Source of the DNA: Phycisphaeraceae bacterium
GTDB lineage: Bacteria > Planctomycetota > Phycisphaerae > Phycisphaerales > UBA1924
Direction: 5' to 3'
Assembly: GCA_021299385.1 (NCBI GenBank)
Contig: JAJTGZ010000042.1
Span: 1-43,162 of the forward strand
Length of the DNA stretch: 43,162 nt
The position numbers and the translations under genes are program-made. Of this stretch, positions 15,734 through 24,241 are shown one piece after another (within the stretch, counting starts at the first letter, position 1; the number at the start of each line of letters is the position of its first letter). The notes beneath the pieces were generated by a model. The model had not been told where the DNA came from and did no database searches. It saw nothing but the letters and a program-made list of their open reading frames with translations.

Positions 15734-15975
15734 GGCCCACATAAAGCACCCGAGAAAAGAGGTTCGTGGAGTGTGCGGAAGTTGGCGGAGGAACGCGGAG
15801 GAGATGCTGCGTGCGGCTTCCAGCGACTTCAAACCCGAAGGGGTTGCGGGTTGTAGCCACAGGTGGAGGCGAGGCTCCCCCGCCGGAACCCGTGGAGAGG
15901 AGCTTCCACGGGTTGCCCGCAAAAGCGCGGGCTTCACCCGTGGCTAGACCCCGTGGCCCCGTTGGGGCCGAAGGC

Positions 15976-16056
15976 ATGTGGGGATGGGGATTGATCCCAC
16001 GACGATTTCCTATCGCCAGTCTCAACCCTCTGAGTTATCCCGATGAGTCACCACAT
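15976..16056 (-). other. tRNA-like remnant
   Basis: On the minus strand TGTGGTG can pair with CCCCACA (one mismatch). Inside are a D-arm-like element (TAACTCAGAGGGTTGAG), a hairpin GGCGAT-AGGAA-ATCGTC and a T-arm-like element (GTGGG-ATCAATC-CCCAT). The anticodon loop lacks T33 in any fold I can draw, about ten extra bases separate the acceptor from the D arm, and position 54 is A. I do not call it a functional tRNA; a decayed or rearranged tRNA gene fits better. Confidence 0.3.
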
Positions 16057-16128
16057 CTGGGTCCTCAGGGCCTCTGGAGTAAAACTCTTCTGGTTGGAAA
16101 TTGCGCGCCCGCCGCGCATAATCCCCCG

Positions 16129-16551
16129 ATGGCATCTGACCGGGCCGAGCTTGAGCAGTCGCGTCGCTTCCTAGCGGTGCGCGCGGCACACCGGGCCGAG
16201 CGTGCCGAGGATTATGTCGAGGCCGTCGCCGCGATCATCGCCCGTGCGGGCCTGTGCCGAATCTGCGACCTTGCCCGGCACATGGGCGTTTCGCACGTAA
16301 CGGTTACGCGTGCTGCGGGGCGTCTGCGCGAGGCGGGCCTGATCGACCCTGGCCCGCGCCGGCCTCTGACGCTCACCCCTGCAGGCAGGCGGCTGGCCCG
16401 CCGAACGCAGGAGAAACACGAGGTGGTGCTGCGCTTCCTGCTGCACATCGGCGTCCCGCCGCGTGCCGCGGCGTTGGACGCCGAGGGTCTTGAGCACCAC
16501 GTCAGCGAGGGGACAATCCGCGCGATGCGCCGCGTGCTAGCCGGCAAATAA
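16129..16551 (+). CDS. mntR: Manganese-responsive regulator, MntR/DtxR family
   Basis: A metal-dependent repressor of 140 residues. Seen: the typical MntR start (EDYVEAVAAIIARAGLCRICDLARHMGVSHVTVTRA), a winged helix with GRLREAGLIDPGPRRPLTLTPAGRRLARR, then the metal-binding and dimer region with RTQEKHEVVLRFLLHIGV and AEGLEHHVSEGTI, where the His and Glu residues are expected ligands. This is the short form without an SH3 domain. The ATG at 16129 fits the family length. No manganese transporter is adjacent in the window, so its targets lie elsewhere. It faces the dus gene across a tandem hairpin array. Confidence 0.88.
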   Translation: MASDRAELEQSRRFLAVRAAHRAERAEDYVEAVAAIIARAGLCRICDLARHMGVSHVTVTRAAGRLREAGLIDPGPRRPLTLTPAGRRLARRTQEKHEVVLRFLLHIGVPPRAAALDAEGLEHHVSEGTIRAMRRVLAGK

Positions 16552-16557
16552 ACCCCA

Positions 16558-16670
16558 CGGGTAGATCCCACGGGTAGATCGGCTCTCCAAGCCGAGCATC
16601 GCCAGCGGGTAGATCGGCTCTCCGAGCCGAGCATCGCCGGGTACCCCGGCTCTCCGAGCCGGGCATCCGG
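16558..16670. repeat. Tandem array of hairpin units between convergent genes
   Basis: Three units of 35, 32 and 32 bases start at 16572, 16607 and 16639, preceded by a truncated unit. Each contains an inverted repeat of the type CGGCTCTCCGAGCCG. Stem changes are compensated between units (CGGCT.../...AGCCG and CCCGGCT.../...AGCCGGG). The array sits between the 3' ends of mntR and dus and may act as a two-way terminator or mRNA stabiliser. Confidence 0.8.
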
Positions 16671-16673
16671 TTC

Positions 16674-18107
16674 TCACCCCGCGCCATCCGGCACCCCCTC
16701 GGCGTACCACGCATCCAACACCCCACGCCACTGCTCCAGCGTGCTCACGCGGGCAAACTCCAACTTCACCTGTTCACCTTTGGGGTGGTGCTGTGCAAAC
16801 TTGATCCCAAACTTGCGCATCATGCGCCCGGCGTGCTTCTCGCCGTTGAGGGCCATCGACAGGGCGAAGTGCTCTAGCAGCACCGCACGCTGCTCGGCCA
16901 GCGTCGGTGCCGTCGGTGCCTGCCCGGCGAGCATCTGCCGGGCTTGCCGGAATATCCACGGGTTGCCGATGCACCCCCGCGCCACTGAGACCGCGCTCAC
17001 ACCCGTGTAGGCGATCATCCTAAAAATGTCGTGCACGTCCCAAACGTCCCCCGAGCCGAGGATGGGCCTGTCGGGGTAACGCTCGCACAGATCGCGCAGG
17101 AACGTCCACCGCGACGGGCCAAGGTACTTCTGCTCGACGGTCCGCGCGTGCACCGTCGCCCAGGCGTATCCCATTTCGTAACTGGCCGCGAATATCTCCT
17201 CAAAGTTGCGCGCCATCTCCGGCGTGTCGTCGTATCCACGCCGGAGCTTGACCGTGCACGGCACACCCGCCGGCACCGCCGCACGCACGGCCCGCAGAAT
17301 CTCGATCGCCCCGGCAGGGAACCGCAACCAGTGCCCGCCCCGGCTCTTGCTGTCGATCTTCTTGACCGGGCAGGCCAGGTTCACGTCGATCGTCGCGTAC
17401 GAGAGCGTTGCCGATCGCGCCCCAGGCACAGGCACCGGCCCACCACCCGCGCGGCGCACGCCGGTGGAGGCAAAGACCTCCCTCGGGTCATACGCCCCCG
17501 GCACCTGCGGGTGCTCCAGCGCCAGCAGCGCCTCGGGTGTGCAGTCCTCCTCGCACACTTGCACCGGAGCACTCGGCAGCGGCGCGACCGCGCCCACCTT
17601 TGACCCATCCCGGCAGCGCGGGTCGGTGCTGCGTGGACCCGGCGCGTCGCCATAGGCCATCAGGCGGTATGCCTTATCCCCCCGGCTGGACTGCTCGATC
17701 ATCTTCAGCGCGCCCGCGGCCATCTCATCGGGGTCGCTGCCGATGATCTGCCCGCACAACGGCTGGTCCTCGTGCGAGCACGGCAGCGCGTCGCCGAGCA
17801 ACTCCAGATCAGCCTTGTCAAACCCATGCCCGCCACCCAAGAGCATCCGGTCGAGCAGAGCCTCTGTCACGGCCAACGGCGCGCCGTGCCGGCGGGCGAT
17901 GATCCGCATCGCCGCGTCGCTGTACCCGGCTAGCCCGGCCTGAAAAAACGGCGCGTCAAAGCCCGGCACGTGCCGGGTGATGCGCACGTCCATCCCCACG
18001 CGGCCCAGTTCCCTGGCGACCTGGGCCGGGTCGATCCCCTCGCCGCCTGGGGCGATCGCCGGGGCCGGGGGCGTGGCGTTGTTCCCTCGTTCAGACATCG
18101 CCGTCAT
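16674..18107 (-). CDS. tRNA-dihydrouridine synthase with a large insertion
   Basis: FMN-dependent reductase forming dihydrouridine in tRNA. Seen over 477 residues: APFFQAGLAGYSDAAMR, LCGQIIGSDPDEMAAGA, the catalytic-Cys motif VNLACPVKK (Cys near 246), VKLRRGYDD, the HARTVEQKY motif, the flavin-phosphate region ILGSGDVWD and SVARGCIGNPWIF. The family is usually about 320-350 residues. The excess is a block of about 93 residues (near 141-234) inserted between the DPDEMA helix and the strand bearing NLACP; it contains Cys residues (DPRCRDG, VCEEDC). The ATG at 18107 is used; 18098 is an alternative. It is divergent from the lipoprotein at 18111 with only three bases between the starts. Confidence 0.88.
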   Translation of the reverse strand: MTAMSERGNNATPPAPAIAPGGEGIDPAQVARELGRVGMDVRITRHVPGFDAPFFQAGLAGYSDAAMRIIARRHGAPLAVTEALLDRMLLGGGHGFDKADLELLGDALPCSHEDQPLCGQIIGSDPDEMAAGALKMIEQSSRGDKAYRLMAYGDAPGPRSTDPRCRDGSKVGAVAPLPSAPVQVCEEDCTPEALLALEHPQVPGAYDPREVFASTGVRRAGGGPVPVPGARSATLSYATIDVNLACPVKKIDSKSRGGHWLRFPAGAIEILRAVRAAVPAGVPCTVKLRRGYDDTPEMARNFEEIFAASYEMGYAWATVHARTVEQKYLGPSRWTFLRDLCERYPDRPILGSGDVWDVHDIFRMIAYTGVSAVSVARGCIGNPWIFRQARQMLAGQAPTAPTLAEQRAVLLEHFALSMALNGEKHAGRMMRKFGIKFAQHHPKGEQVKLEFARVSTLEQWRGVLDAWYAEGVPDGAG

Positions 18108-18110
18108 AGT

Positions 18111-18572
18111 ATGGTTATGGCCACGCCACAACCCGCCCGCCTACCCACCCGCACACGCCCCGCCCGCACCCTCTGGGGCATCGCCCTGCTGGGCGCACTG
18201 GCCCTAGCCGGGTGCACCTCGGGCGAGAAGACCCTGGTCGACGGCACACCCTTGCCGGCGGACCTGAAACAGACCCGCACACTGGACATCCAGGTAACGC
18301 GCACCGGCACGGATATCACCATGACCAACACCACGGACCTGACCCTCACCGGCCGGCTGTGGGCGAATCAGTGGTGGTCGCGCACCATCGAGCCGATCGC
18401 ACCGGCCCAGCGGGTAACCCTGGACCTGCGGACGTTCTTGGACAGGCACAACACCCCCTTCAATGCCGGGGGCTTCTTCTCGACGCAACCACCCGACAAA
18501 CTCGTCCAACTGCAACTGCAGACCGACGCCGAGCTGCTCGGCCTTTTGGTCGTGACCCCGGCCAGGGATTGA
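18111..18572 (+). CDS. Small lipoprotein (YcfL/DUF1425-like)
   Basis: A 153-residue exported lipoprotein. Seen: a signal sequence (RTLWGIALLGALALAGC) with lipobox LAGC, followed by a beta-rich domain (LDIQVTRTGTDITMTNTTDL). The theme of a strand pair, a linker with PIAPAQRVTLDLRTFLD and a closing strand recalls the YcfL/DUF1425 group, which is an inference. The ATG at 18111 or 18117 serves; both yield the same lipoprotein. Its start is almost back to back with dus, so the two promoters must overlap each other's coding sequence. Confidence 0.75.
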   Translation: MVMATPQPARLPTRTRPARTLWGIALLGALALAGCTSGEKTLVDGTPLPADLKQTRTLDIQVTRTGTDITMTNTTDLTLTGRLWANQWWSRTIEPIAPAQRVTLDLRTFLDRHNTPFNAGGFFSTQPPDKLVQLQLQTDAELLGLLVVTPARD

Positions 18573-18673
18573 GTAGACGGCTGGGAGGTGCTGCAATGGG
18601 CACCGTCAACGCCGATGCCGGCTTGCTCGGGTATGTGCTGCGCGTACAGAGTGCTAACAAGGTTTCTTTCGTT

Positions 18674-18703
18674 TTGGTTGCATTTGTATGGAACCTCTAT
18701 TAT
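18674..18703 (+). promoter_or_regulatory. Possible promoter for the second dockerin-tailed gene
   Basis: TTGGTT (18674-18679) and TATTAT (18698-18703) are separated by 18 bases in a locally AT-rich stretch 78 bases before the ATG at 18781. This is a plausible but imperfect sigma-70 type promoter. Confidence 0.4.
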
Positions 18704-18780
18704 CTTGGGTGCTCCCGATGCGAGCCTTGTGGCCGGGGGTGTTCCTCCCTTGTTCACCCTGTAGTGCAGAGAGAGCAGAC

Positions 18781-21695
18781 ATGAAGAACTCAAAGAGGCT
18801 GGCTCTCATAGCCATTGCCGGCTTGGCAACGAGCCTCTCGGCTGCACCTCGTGAGAGCGTTACATTCACGACGGTCCCCTCGCAGGGTTTGATCAACGAT
18901 CCGGACACCACGACGCTGACGGCCACTTTCGCCGGCAGCGACGGTGCCGGGGCGTACAACGCGACGTACCTGACGGTTTCGGGGAGCATCACCAAGTTGA
19001 TCGATGCCACGCAGCACAGTGAGGCGGCGATCCTCATCACGCCCCCGTCCCGACGGGCGCCAACCCCGGCCCGCAGCAGAACTTCACCTTAGCGAATGTC
19101 GATGTCGATGGCCCAGCCACGGCCCCGGCGACGCGGACCTTCGCCGCCGCGGCTGGTGATACCGTCCGCCTCGTCCGCCTCTCAGCCGTGGGCACCGGTC
19201 GCACCTCCAGCCCGACGGCCAACTCGAACGTCAACCCGCTCAGCCGGGCAAGGTTCCAGCTCGTCGCCCCCGATGGCGTAACGGTCAGCGCCATCATTCA
19301 GCCGTGGGCAACCGCGACCCAGTCGTCGAGCACCGCCGAGGCTGTCGCGTTCATGAACGCGGCGGTGCCCAGCGGCGGCACCTGGACGCTGCGCGCCTGG
19401 GACACAGGCAACTTTGCGGGCATCGACAGCACCCTGCAGACCCTGACGGTCTCATTCCTGAGTCCCCCCACTGATGCCGTGCAGGTCGCCCTGACCGAGG
19501 GCGTCTGGAACTCGGCCACCAAGGCCCTCCCGGCCGGGGGGACGGCATGGTTCTTCTTTGACCTGCCCAACATGCCCACCGGCAGCGTCGTGGATATCGA
19601 CACCGAGGGGTCCGCGCTCGTGCCGGCCAACGACACGGCCATCGCGCTCTACCGCACCACAACCACGGCCGTGGAAGACCAGGACAACAACGACGGCACC
19701 GGGCTGCTCTCGGCCCTCTCCTACGGCCCCGGGGCCCTCATCGGCGCGTACAGCAGCTCCGGCGTCCGCTTCAACGGGCGCGATGGCCCCGCCAGCGGCC
19801 TGGGCGCGCCCTCACGCTACTACGTCGCCGTCGTCGGTGGCGATGCCACCACCGCCGCCCCGGCAACCTTCCAGACCGGCTACATCACCCTCCCGCCCGT
19901 GGCCAACGCGGGCACCGCCAACCTCCGCGTCCGCTACTACACCGCCGGCGCACCGAACCAGACCCCGCCGGCTACGCCCATCAACCTCGTCAACGGCGGC
20001 GCGTGGGCCACGGCCACCGAGAGCATCGGCATCAGCGACGTCAAGTGGTTCACCTTCACCACCCCCGCCTTTGACGCCACCGGCGCGCTGGACATCGATG
20101 TTGCGGGCACCAACCTCCTGCCCGTCAACGACACAGACATCGCCCTCTACAACGCCACGGGCACGCTCATCGACAGCGATGACACCGACGGCCCCGAGGA
20201 ACTCAGCCAGCTCAGCTACGGCGCGGGCCGGCGCAACAGCACGGACGATGCCGCTCGCTTTGCCGGGCAGGACGGGAATACATCAGGCACCGCCGGGAAC
20301 ATCGGGCCAAACACCACCTACTTTCTGGCCGTGGGCACCGGCAGCAGCACCACGCACGCGACCACCTTCAACACGCAGCCCGCCGCCGGCTCACTCAACG
20401 CGGGCAGCACCACGGTGCGCGTCCGCGCTTGGGCGACCGCCGCGCCGACAGAGCCCGTCCCGCCACCCGCAAGCGAGAGCCTCGGCAACATCGACGGCAA
20501 CTCCACCGCGACGGACACAGAGACCATCCCCGTCGGCTCGGTCAAGTGGTACGTCTTCTCGCTGACAACGCCGATCCATGCCCTCTCCAACTCGGCCCTG
20601 CAGATCGACACCGAAGGGTCCAGCACCTCCCCAACCTTGCTGGACACCTCCATCGGCCTCTACAACGCCACCGGCACACTTGCTGTGAGCGACTCGTCCG
20701 ACGGCAGCGGCTTGCTCGGCACGCTCACCTTCGGCGCCGACAACCGCCCCGCGCCGGGCGATGGCCTGCCCTATGCGGGCCGCGACGGCGAGCTGCTCGC
20801 AGGCACCTATTACCTAGCCGTTGCACCCGGCGGGGCCCCCACCTTCGCGGCCGACTTTGCCGTGACCGGCCTGAGCACCACCCAGAGCGGGGACGTAACG
20901 ACCACCATCCGCACCTTCAGCCCCTCGATCGCCGACGCCACGCCCCCGAGCGGGGTCGAGGCCATCGGGCTTCTCGGCACGAGCACCCCGGGTGCCGAGG
21001 CCGTCACCACACGCACACACACCGTCGTCAACGGCAACGACGCCAAGTGGTACTCGTTCGCCATCGCCGGCGAGGTCAACGCCACCAACACCTTCTATGT
21101 CGACATCGACACCGAGGGGACCGGCCCGGGCGTCGCGCCCACCATGGGCAACTTTGTTGATACTGAGATCGGCCTCTACTCCAGCATCGGTGCGCTGCTG
21201 GGCAACGATGACGACAGCGGCAGCGACCGGCGCTCGGCCCTCTCCTTCGGCAGCACCACCCCCGTCCGCCCCGCCGTGCCGACGGGGACCTCCGTTGTCG
21301 ACGTCGACCGCAATGGGCGCAACGGGAGGCTCATCGCGGGCACCTACTACCTGGCCGTCTCAACCTACAACACCACCCACAACACCTCGGACTTCAGCCT
21401 TACGCTCCCGACCACCCGTGCCACGTCCACCGGCGACCGCGTCGTCAACGTGCGCACAAACCTCCCGGGCAACGCCTGCCCGAACCCCAGCAACGTCTCC
21501 GGGCCAGGCCAGAACACCACGGCCATCGACGAAGAACTGACCGCCGACGACATCATCGTCTTCCTCAACCGCTTCTTCGCCAACGACCTGCTCTCCAACG
21601 TCTCCGGCCCGGGCCAGAACACCACGGCTCTCGACAACGAACTGACGGCAGACGACATCATCGTCTTCCTCAACCGCTTCTTCGCCGGGTGCTGA
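18781..21695 (+). CDS. Large secreted repeat protein with dockerin-like tandem tail (frameshifted)
   Basis: About 970 residues if a one-base shift is repaired. Seen: a signal peptide (MKNSKRLALIAIAGLATSLSA); an N-terminal domain (to about residue 230) with SAVGTGRTSSPTANSN; four related domains of about 140-170 residues marked by KWY(S/V)F or AWFFF, DI(D)TEGS, D(T/I)xIxLY, GRDG and GTYYLAV (pre-peptidase-like). The tail has two copies of NVSGPGQNTTA...LTADDIIVFLNRFF, ending in GC. The N-terminal part reads in one frame to a stop near 19092, and the rest continues in another frame from about 19047. A run of five C at 19042-19046 is where one base is missing; six would restore the frame. The tail DNA closely matches that of the 7354-10326 gene, and the product is probably surface-associated. 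Confidence 0.85.
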
Positions 21696-21779
21696 CAGAG
21701 GGGTGAGGGAGCAGGGCCGAGGGCCGAGGCCATGAAAAAACTTCACCCTCACCCCTAAAAACTAACACCTAAAAACCAA

Positions 21780-21806
21780 CCCTGGGCAGAAAGCCCGGGG
21801 TTTTTT
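21780..21806 (+). terminator. Rho-independent terminator
   Basis: CCCTGGGC-AGAAA-GCCCGGGG forms an 8-pair stem with one G-T wobble and is followed by six T. It is 85 bases past the stop of the dockerin-tailed gene and directly before mutM. Confidence 0.8.
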
Positions 21807-21854
21807 CATACCCGCATCGGTGGACCGGGGCGCTGGGCGGGGGCACCATTAGCC

Positions 21855-22748
21855 GTGCCCGAGTTGCCCGAGGTCGAATCAGTTCGGCGGTCGCTGGTGC
21901 CCTGGATCGTCGGCGCCCGTGTGCTGGGCGTCAACGTCCGCCGGGGTGATGTCATCACGCACGGGCAGTTACGTCGCCGCTCTGCGGGTGCTCGTGATGA
22001 TCGTGGTGCGCAAGCGATCACCCCATCTGACCTGCTCGTCGGCACGACGATCGTGCAGTTGGTCCGCCGGGGCAAGCAACTCTTGCTGGGGGCCGACTCT
22101 GGGCGTGGGATCGTCATCCACCTGGGGATGTCCGGGCAGGTGCGCATCGCGGCAGAGATGCCAACACCCCCCGGCCAGCACACGCACGTGCTCTGGTCGC
22201 TGGAAACCCGTGTAGGTGCGTGCACCATGCTCTTTGACGACCCGCGCCGGTTCGGCGGGGTGATCCTGGTCGATGACTGGGCCAGGATCGAAGCGGGCGC
22301 TTGGCGTGGGCTTGGGCCTGACGCGCTGACGGCCACGGGGGCGGCGTTGGCCGAGGGGATCAGGGGGCAACGGCGGGCGATCAAGGTGGCGCTATTGGAC
22401 CAGTCTGTGCTGGCTGGGGTGGGGAATATTTATGCTGATGAGGCTTGCTGCCGGGCGGGCGTTGATCCGCGCACGCCGTGCGTGAGGTTTACCGATGCTG
22501 GGTGCGAACTGCTGGCCAAGCACATCCGGGAGGTCTTAGCCGAGGCGATCGCTTTGGGGGGGAGCACCGTTGGCACCTACGCCGACGCCCAGGGGCGTGC
22601 GGGGAGTTTTTCAGACCGGCACGCCGTGTATGGGCGTGCAGGGCAAGAGTGCCTGACGTGCGGGCGTGTCCTCCGCTCGGCGGTCGTCGCCGGCCGGACG
22701 ACGGTCTGGTGCCAAGCGTGCCAGGGCCGGGCCAGAGCCCGTGGGTAG
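21855..22748 (+). CDS. mutM: Formamidopyrimidine-DNA glycosylase
   Basis: Removes oxidised purines such as 8-oxoguanine and nicks the abasic site. Seen over 297 residues: an N-terminal PELPEVE with the catalytic Pro and Glu, the conserved Lys in RRGKQLLL, the IHLGMSGQ strand, FDDPRRFG, the H2TH-region motif DQSVLAGVGNIYADEACCRAGVDP, and a C-terminal zinc finger (CLTCG ... CQACQG). The start is GTG at 21855, forced by the PELPEVE motif. There is an extra Arg/Asp-rich stretch after RRGDVITHGQLRRRS that is not usual and may be a local insertion. It follows a terminator, so it has its own promoter. Confidence 0.95.
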   Translation: MPELPEVESVRRSLVPWIVGARVLGVNVRRGDVITHGQLRRRSAGARDDRGAQAITPSDLLVGTTIVQLVRRGKQLLLGADSGRGIVIHLGMSGQVRIAAEMPTPPGQHTHVLWSLETRVGACTMLFDDPRRFGGVILVDDWARIEAGAWRGLGPDALTATGAALAEGIRGQRRAIKVALLDQSVLAGVGNIYADEACCRAGVDPRTPCVRFTDAGCELLAKHIREVLAEAIALGGSTVGTYADAQGRAGSFSDRHAVYGRAGQECLTCGRVLRSAVVAGRTTVWCQACQGRARARG

Positions 22749-22808
22749 ACGGGGGTCGAGACTGGGTCCCGGGCATCAACGGCGATCAAGGGCGCGAGCC
22801 CGAGCAGT

Positions 22809-22836
22809 TTGACATAGTATCGGCGTATGATACAAT
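22809..22836 (+). promoter_or_regulatory. Near-consensus promoter with embedded operator, upstream of gntR
   Basis: TTGACA (22809-22814), a 16-base spacer and an extended -10 TGATACAAT (22828-22836) form a strong sigma-70 type promoter. A 5-base inverted repeat GTATC-N7-GATAC (22817-22833) covers the spacer and the -10. The GTG start codon (22844) is only seven bases past the -10, so the transcript would begin at or next to it. Confidence 0.7.
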
Positions 22837-22843
22837 CAAACGA

Positions 22844-23242
22844 GTGCTCACTATTTCACTTTCCAGCCCGGTCCCTTTTCACGACCAGATCGTGGCCGGG
22901 CTGCGGCACCTGATCGCCGCCGGTGCGCTGGCCAAGGGGGATGAGCTGCCACCCGTTCGGCAGCTTGCCGCCGACCTGGGCATCAACCTGAACACGGTTG
23001 CGCGGGCGTACCGGGAGTTGACCGATGCCGGGCTTCTTGCGTCGGTGCGTGGGCGGGGCACGGTGGTGATCGCGACGACCGAGCGGGCGTGGGGCCCGAG
23101 GGCCCAGGAGCGCAAGCGCATCAAGGGCGTGATTGCCGCGGCGTTCAACGACGCCAAGATCGCGGGCTTGCCGCGCGAGGCCGTTGAGTCAATCGTCGCC
23201 CACCAGATCGAGCGCCTGTGGAAACAGGCGGAGCCTGCGTAG
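22844..23242 (+). CDS. GntR family regulator, YtrA type
   Basis: A 132-residue transcriptional regulator. Seen: the family opening SSPVPFHDQIVAGLRHLIAAGAL, the recognition region DELPPVRQLAADLGINLNTVARAYRELTDAGLL and the wing SVRGRGTVV. The short C-terminal helix (residues 85-132) is typical of the YtrA group, which lacks a large effector domain. The GTG start at 22844 is dictated by the family N-terminus; no Shine-Dalgarno site precedes it, and the promoter position implies a leaderless mRNA. The inverted repeat within the promoter is a good candidate for self-repression. The next gene is a membrane protein 24 bases downstream, as in YtrA-type operons. Confidence 0.9.
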   Translation: MLTISLSSPVPFHDQIVAGLRHLIAAGALAKGDELPPVRQLAADLGINLNTVARAYRELTDAGLLASVRGRGTVVIATTERAWGPRAQERKRIKGVIAAAFNDAKIAGLPREAVESIVAHQIERLWKQAEPA

Positions 23243-23266
23243 CAACAAGCCGCAAGGAGACCGACC

Positions 23267-24241
23267 ATGACAGAGGCGTTCTTCACTCCCGGCCGCGTGG
23301 TGATGATGATCTTTGTTCTGCTTTTTTTGCTGTTTCCCCTCGCCTTCGCGGCGCTCGTGCCCAGCCGGGCGAGCAGCGAACCAGCCCGGCTGGCCGTGCG
23401 TGGGCGGTTGGTGATGCTCACGCTTGCGACGCTCGTGCTGCTGGGAGTCTGGATCGGTCTGCTCGTCGCTGGGCTGCAGTCCCCAAGCGTGATGGGCATT
23501 GCAAGAGTCTGGTCGGTGTGGTTTTTTCTGTTGTGGTTCCTTCTCGCGTGGCCCACCGTTGCTCTCAAGCGACCTGACTGGGCTTCCAACGTCCATCGGC
23601 CTGCATCGCCCGGCGGTTCTGCCCAGCGCCCAGCTGATGTCCGCAGCGCATCGCTCATCAACCGCGAGCGTCGAAACCCGATCGCCCCTTGGATGTGGGC
23701 GATTCCAGCCGTTATCTTCCTGCTTGCACTCGCAGCGATCGCGGCCCGCGGGCTGCAACCCTTCCCGATGGGAACAGATTCTGGTAGCGCGGCCCCGGCC
23801 AGCCAGGCAGAGCCTTGGTCTTTGACCGAGTTCGGCAAGAACGGGCGGTCGCGCTGGGTGCTGATACTCAGTATCTACGCGGCGGTCTTTCTGCCCCTGC
23901 TGATGATGCTCCCATGGATGCTGCGCCGCGCGCTGCTTGAGCCAGAGCCGATGGACACGAGGGGTTCCGCCGAGCTTACTGCGTTGTACGATCGGCAACG
24001 CCGAACGCGGGTGCTGGGACTTTTCTGGATTTCAGGCGTGCTGGCTCCTGCTGCGGTGGGCGTGGTGCATGCCCTGCTCGTCTGGTTTCCCAACGATGGC
24101 AGGCTGTGGGGACTTATCGGCAGCATCGGAGGAGCGGCGATCGGCATCGGCGGCGGGGTCTTCGGCATATGGATGACCGTCGAGCGGGGGAAGATCGCAA
24201 AGCTAAAGGCTCGGCTGGAACAAGAACCATCAATGCCGTGA
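23267..24241 (+). CDS. Multi-spanning membrane protein in the gntR operon
   Basis: A 324-residue inner-membrane protein, family unknown. Seen: about seven hydrophobic segments, the clearest at roughly residues 13-33, 48-70, 80-97, 140-160, 195-218, 250-272 and 280-303. Loops hold a basic stretch (LKRPDWASNVHRPASPG) and RRALLEPEPMDTRGSAEL. The C-terminal tail is charged (VERGKIAKLKARLEQE) and likely cytoplasmic. An AAGGAG site at 23254-23259 sits at good spacing before the ATG at 23267. YtrA-type regulators often control membrane transport operons, so this is a likely target of the gntR gene, although no ATPase is present here. Confidence 0.75.
   Translation: MTEAFFTPGRVVMMIFVLLFLLFPLAFAALVPSRASSEPARLAVRGRLVMLTLATLVLLGVWIGLLVAGLQSPSVMGIARVWSVWFFLLWFLLAWPTVALKRPDWASNVHRPASPGGSAQRPADVRSASLINRERRNPIAPWMWAIPAVIFLLALAAIAARGLQPFPMGTDSGSAAPASQAEPWSLTEFGKNGRSRWVLILSIYAAVFLPLLMMLPWMLRRALLEPEPMDTRGSAELTALYDRQRRTRVLGLFWISGVLAPAAVGVVHALLVWFPNDGRLWGLIGSIGGAAIGIGGGVFGIWMTVERGKIAKLKARLEQEPSMP

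Larger units (their letters stand above)
15661..16128. repeat. Repeat-filled intergenic region before mntR
   Basis: No gene is supported here. It holds, in order: a copy of the C-rich/G-rich hairpin repeat (15698-15733); a compound palindromic block (about 15829-15975) with the cores AACCCGAAGGGGTT, GAACCCGTGG/CCACGGGTT, CCCGCAAAAGCGCGGG and GGCCCCGTTGGGGCC; a tRNA-like remnant (15976-16056); and an inverted copy of the TTTACTCC repeat (16058-16085). Confidence 0.75.

Noticed and set aside
15976-16056. Functional tRNA gene on the minus strand
   Set aside because: Acceptor and T-arm pairing look right, but no fold gives a 7-base anticodon loop with T33, and there are surplus bases between the acceptor and D arm. 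It is kept only as a tRNA-like remnant.
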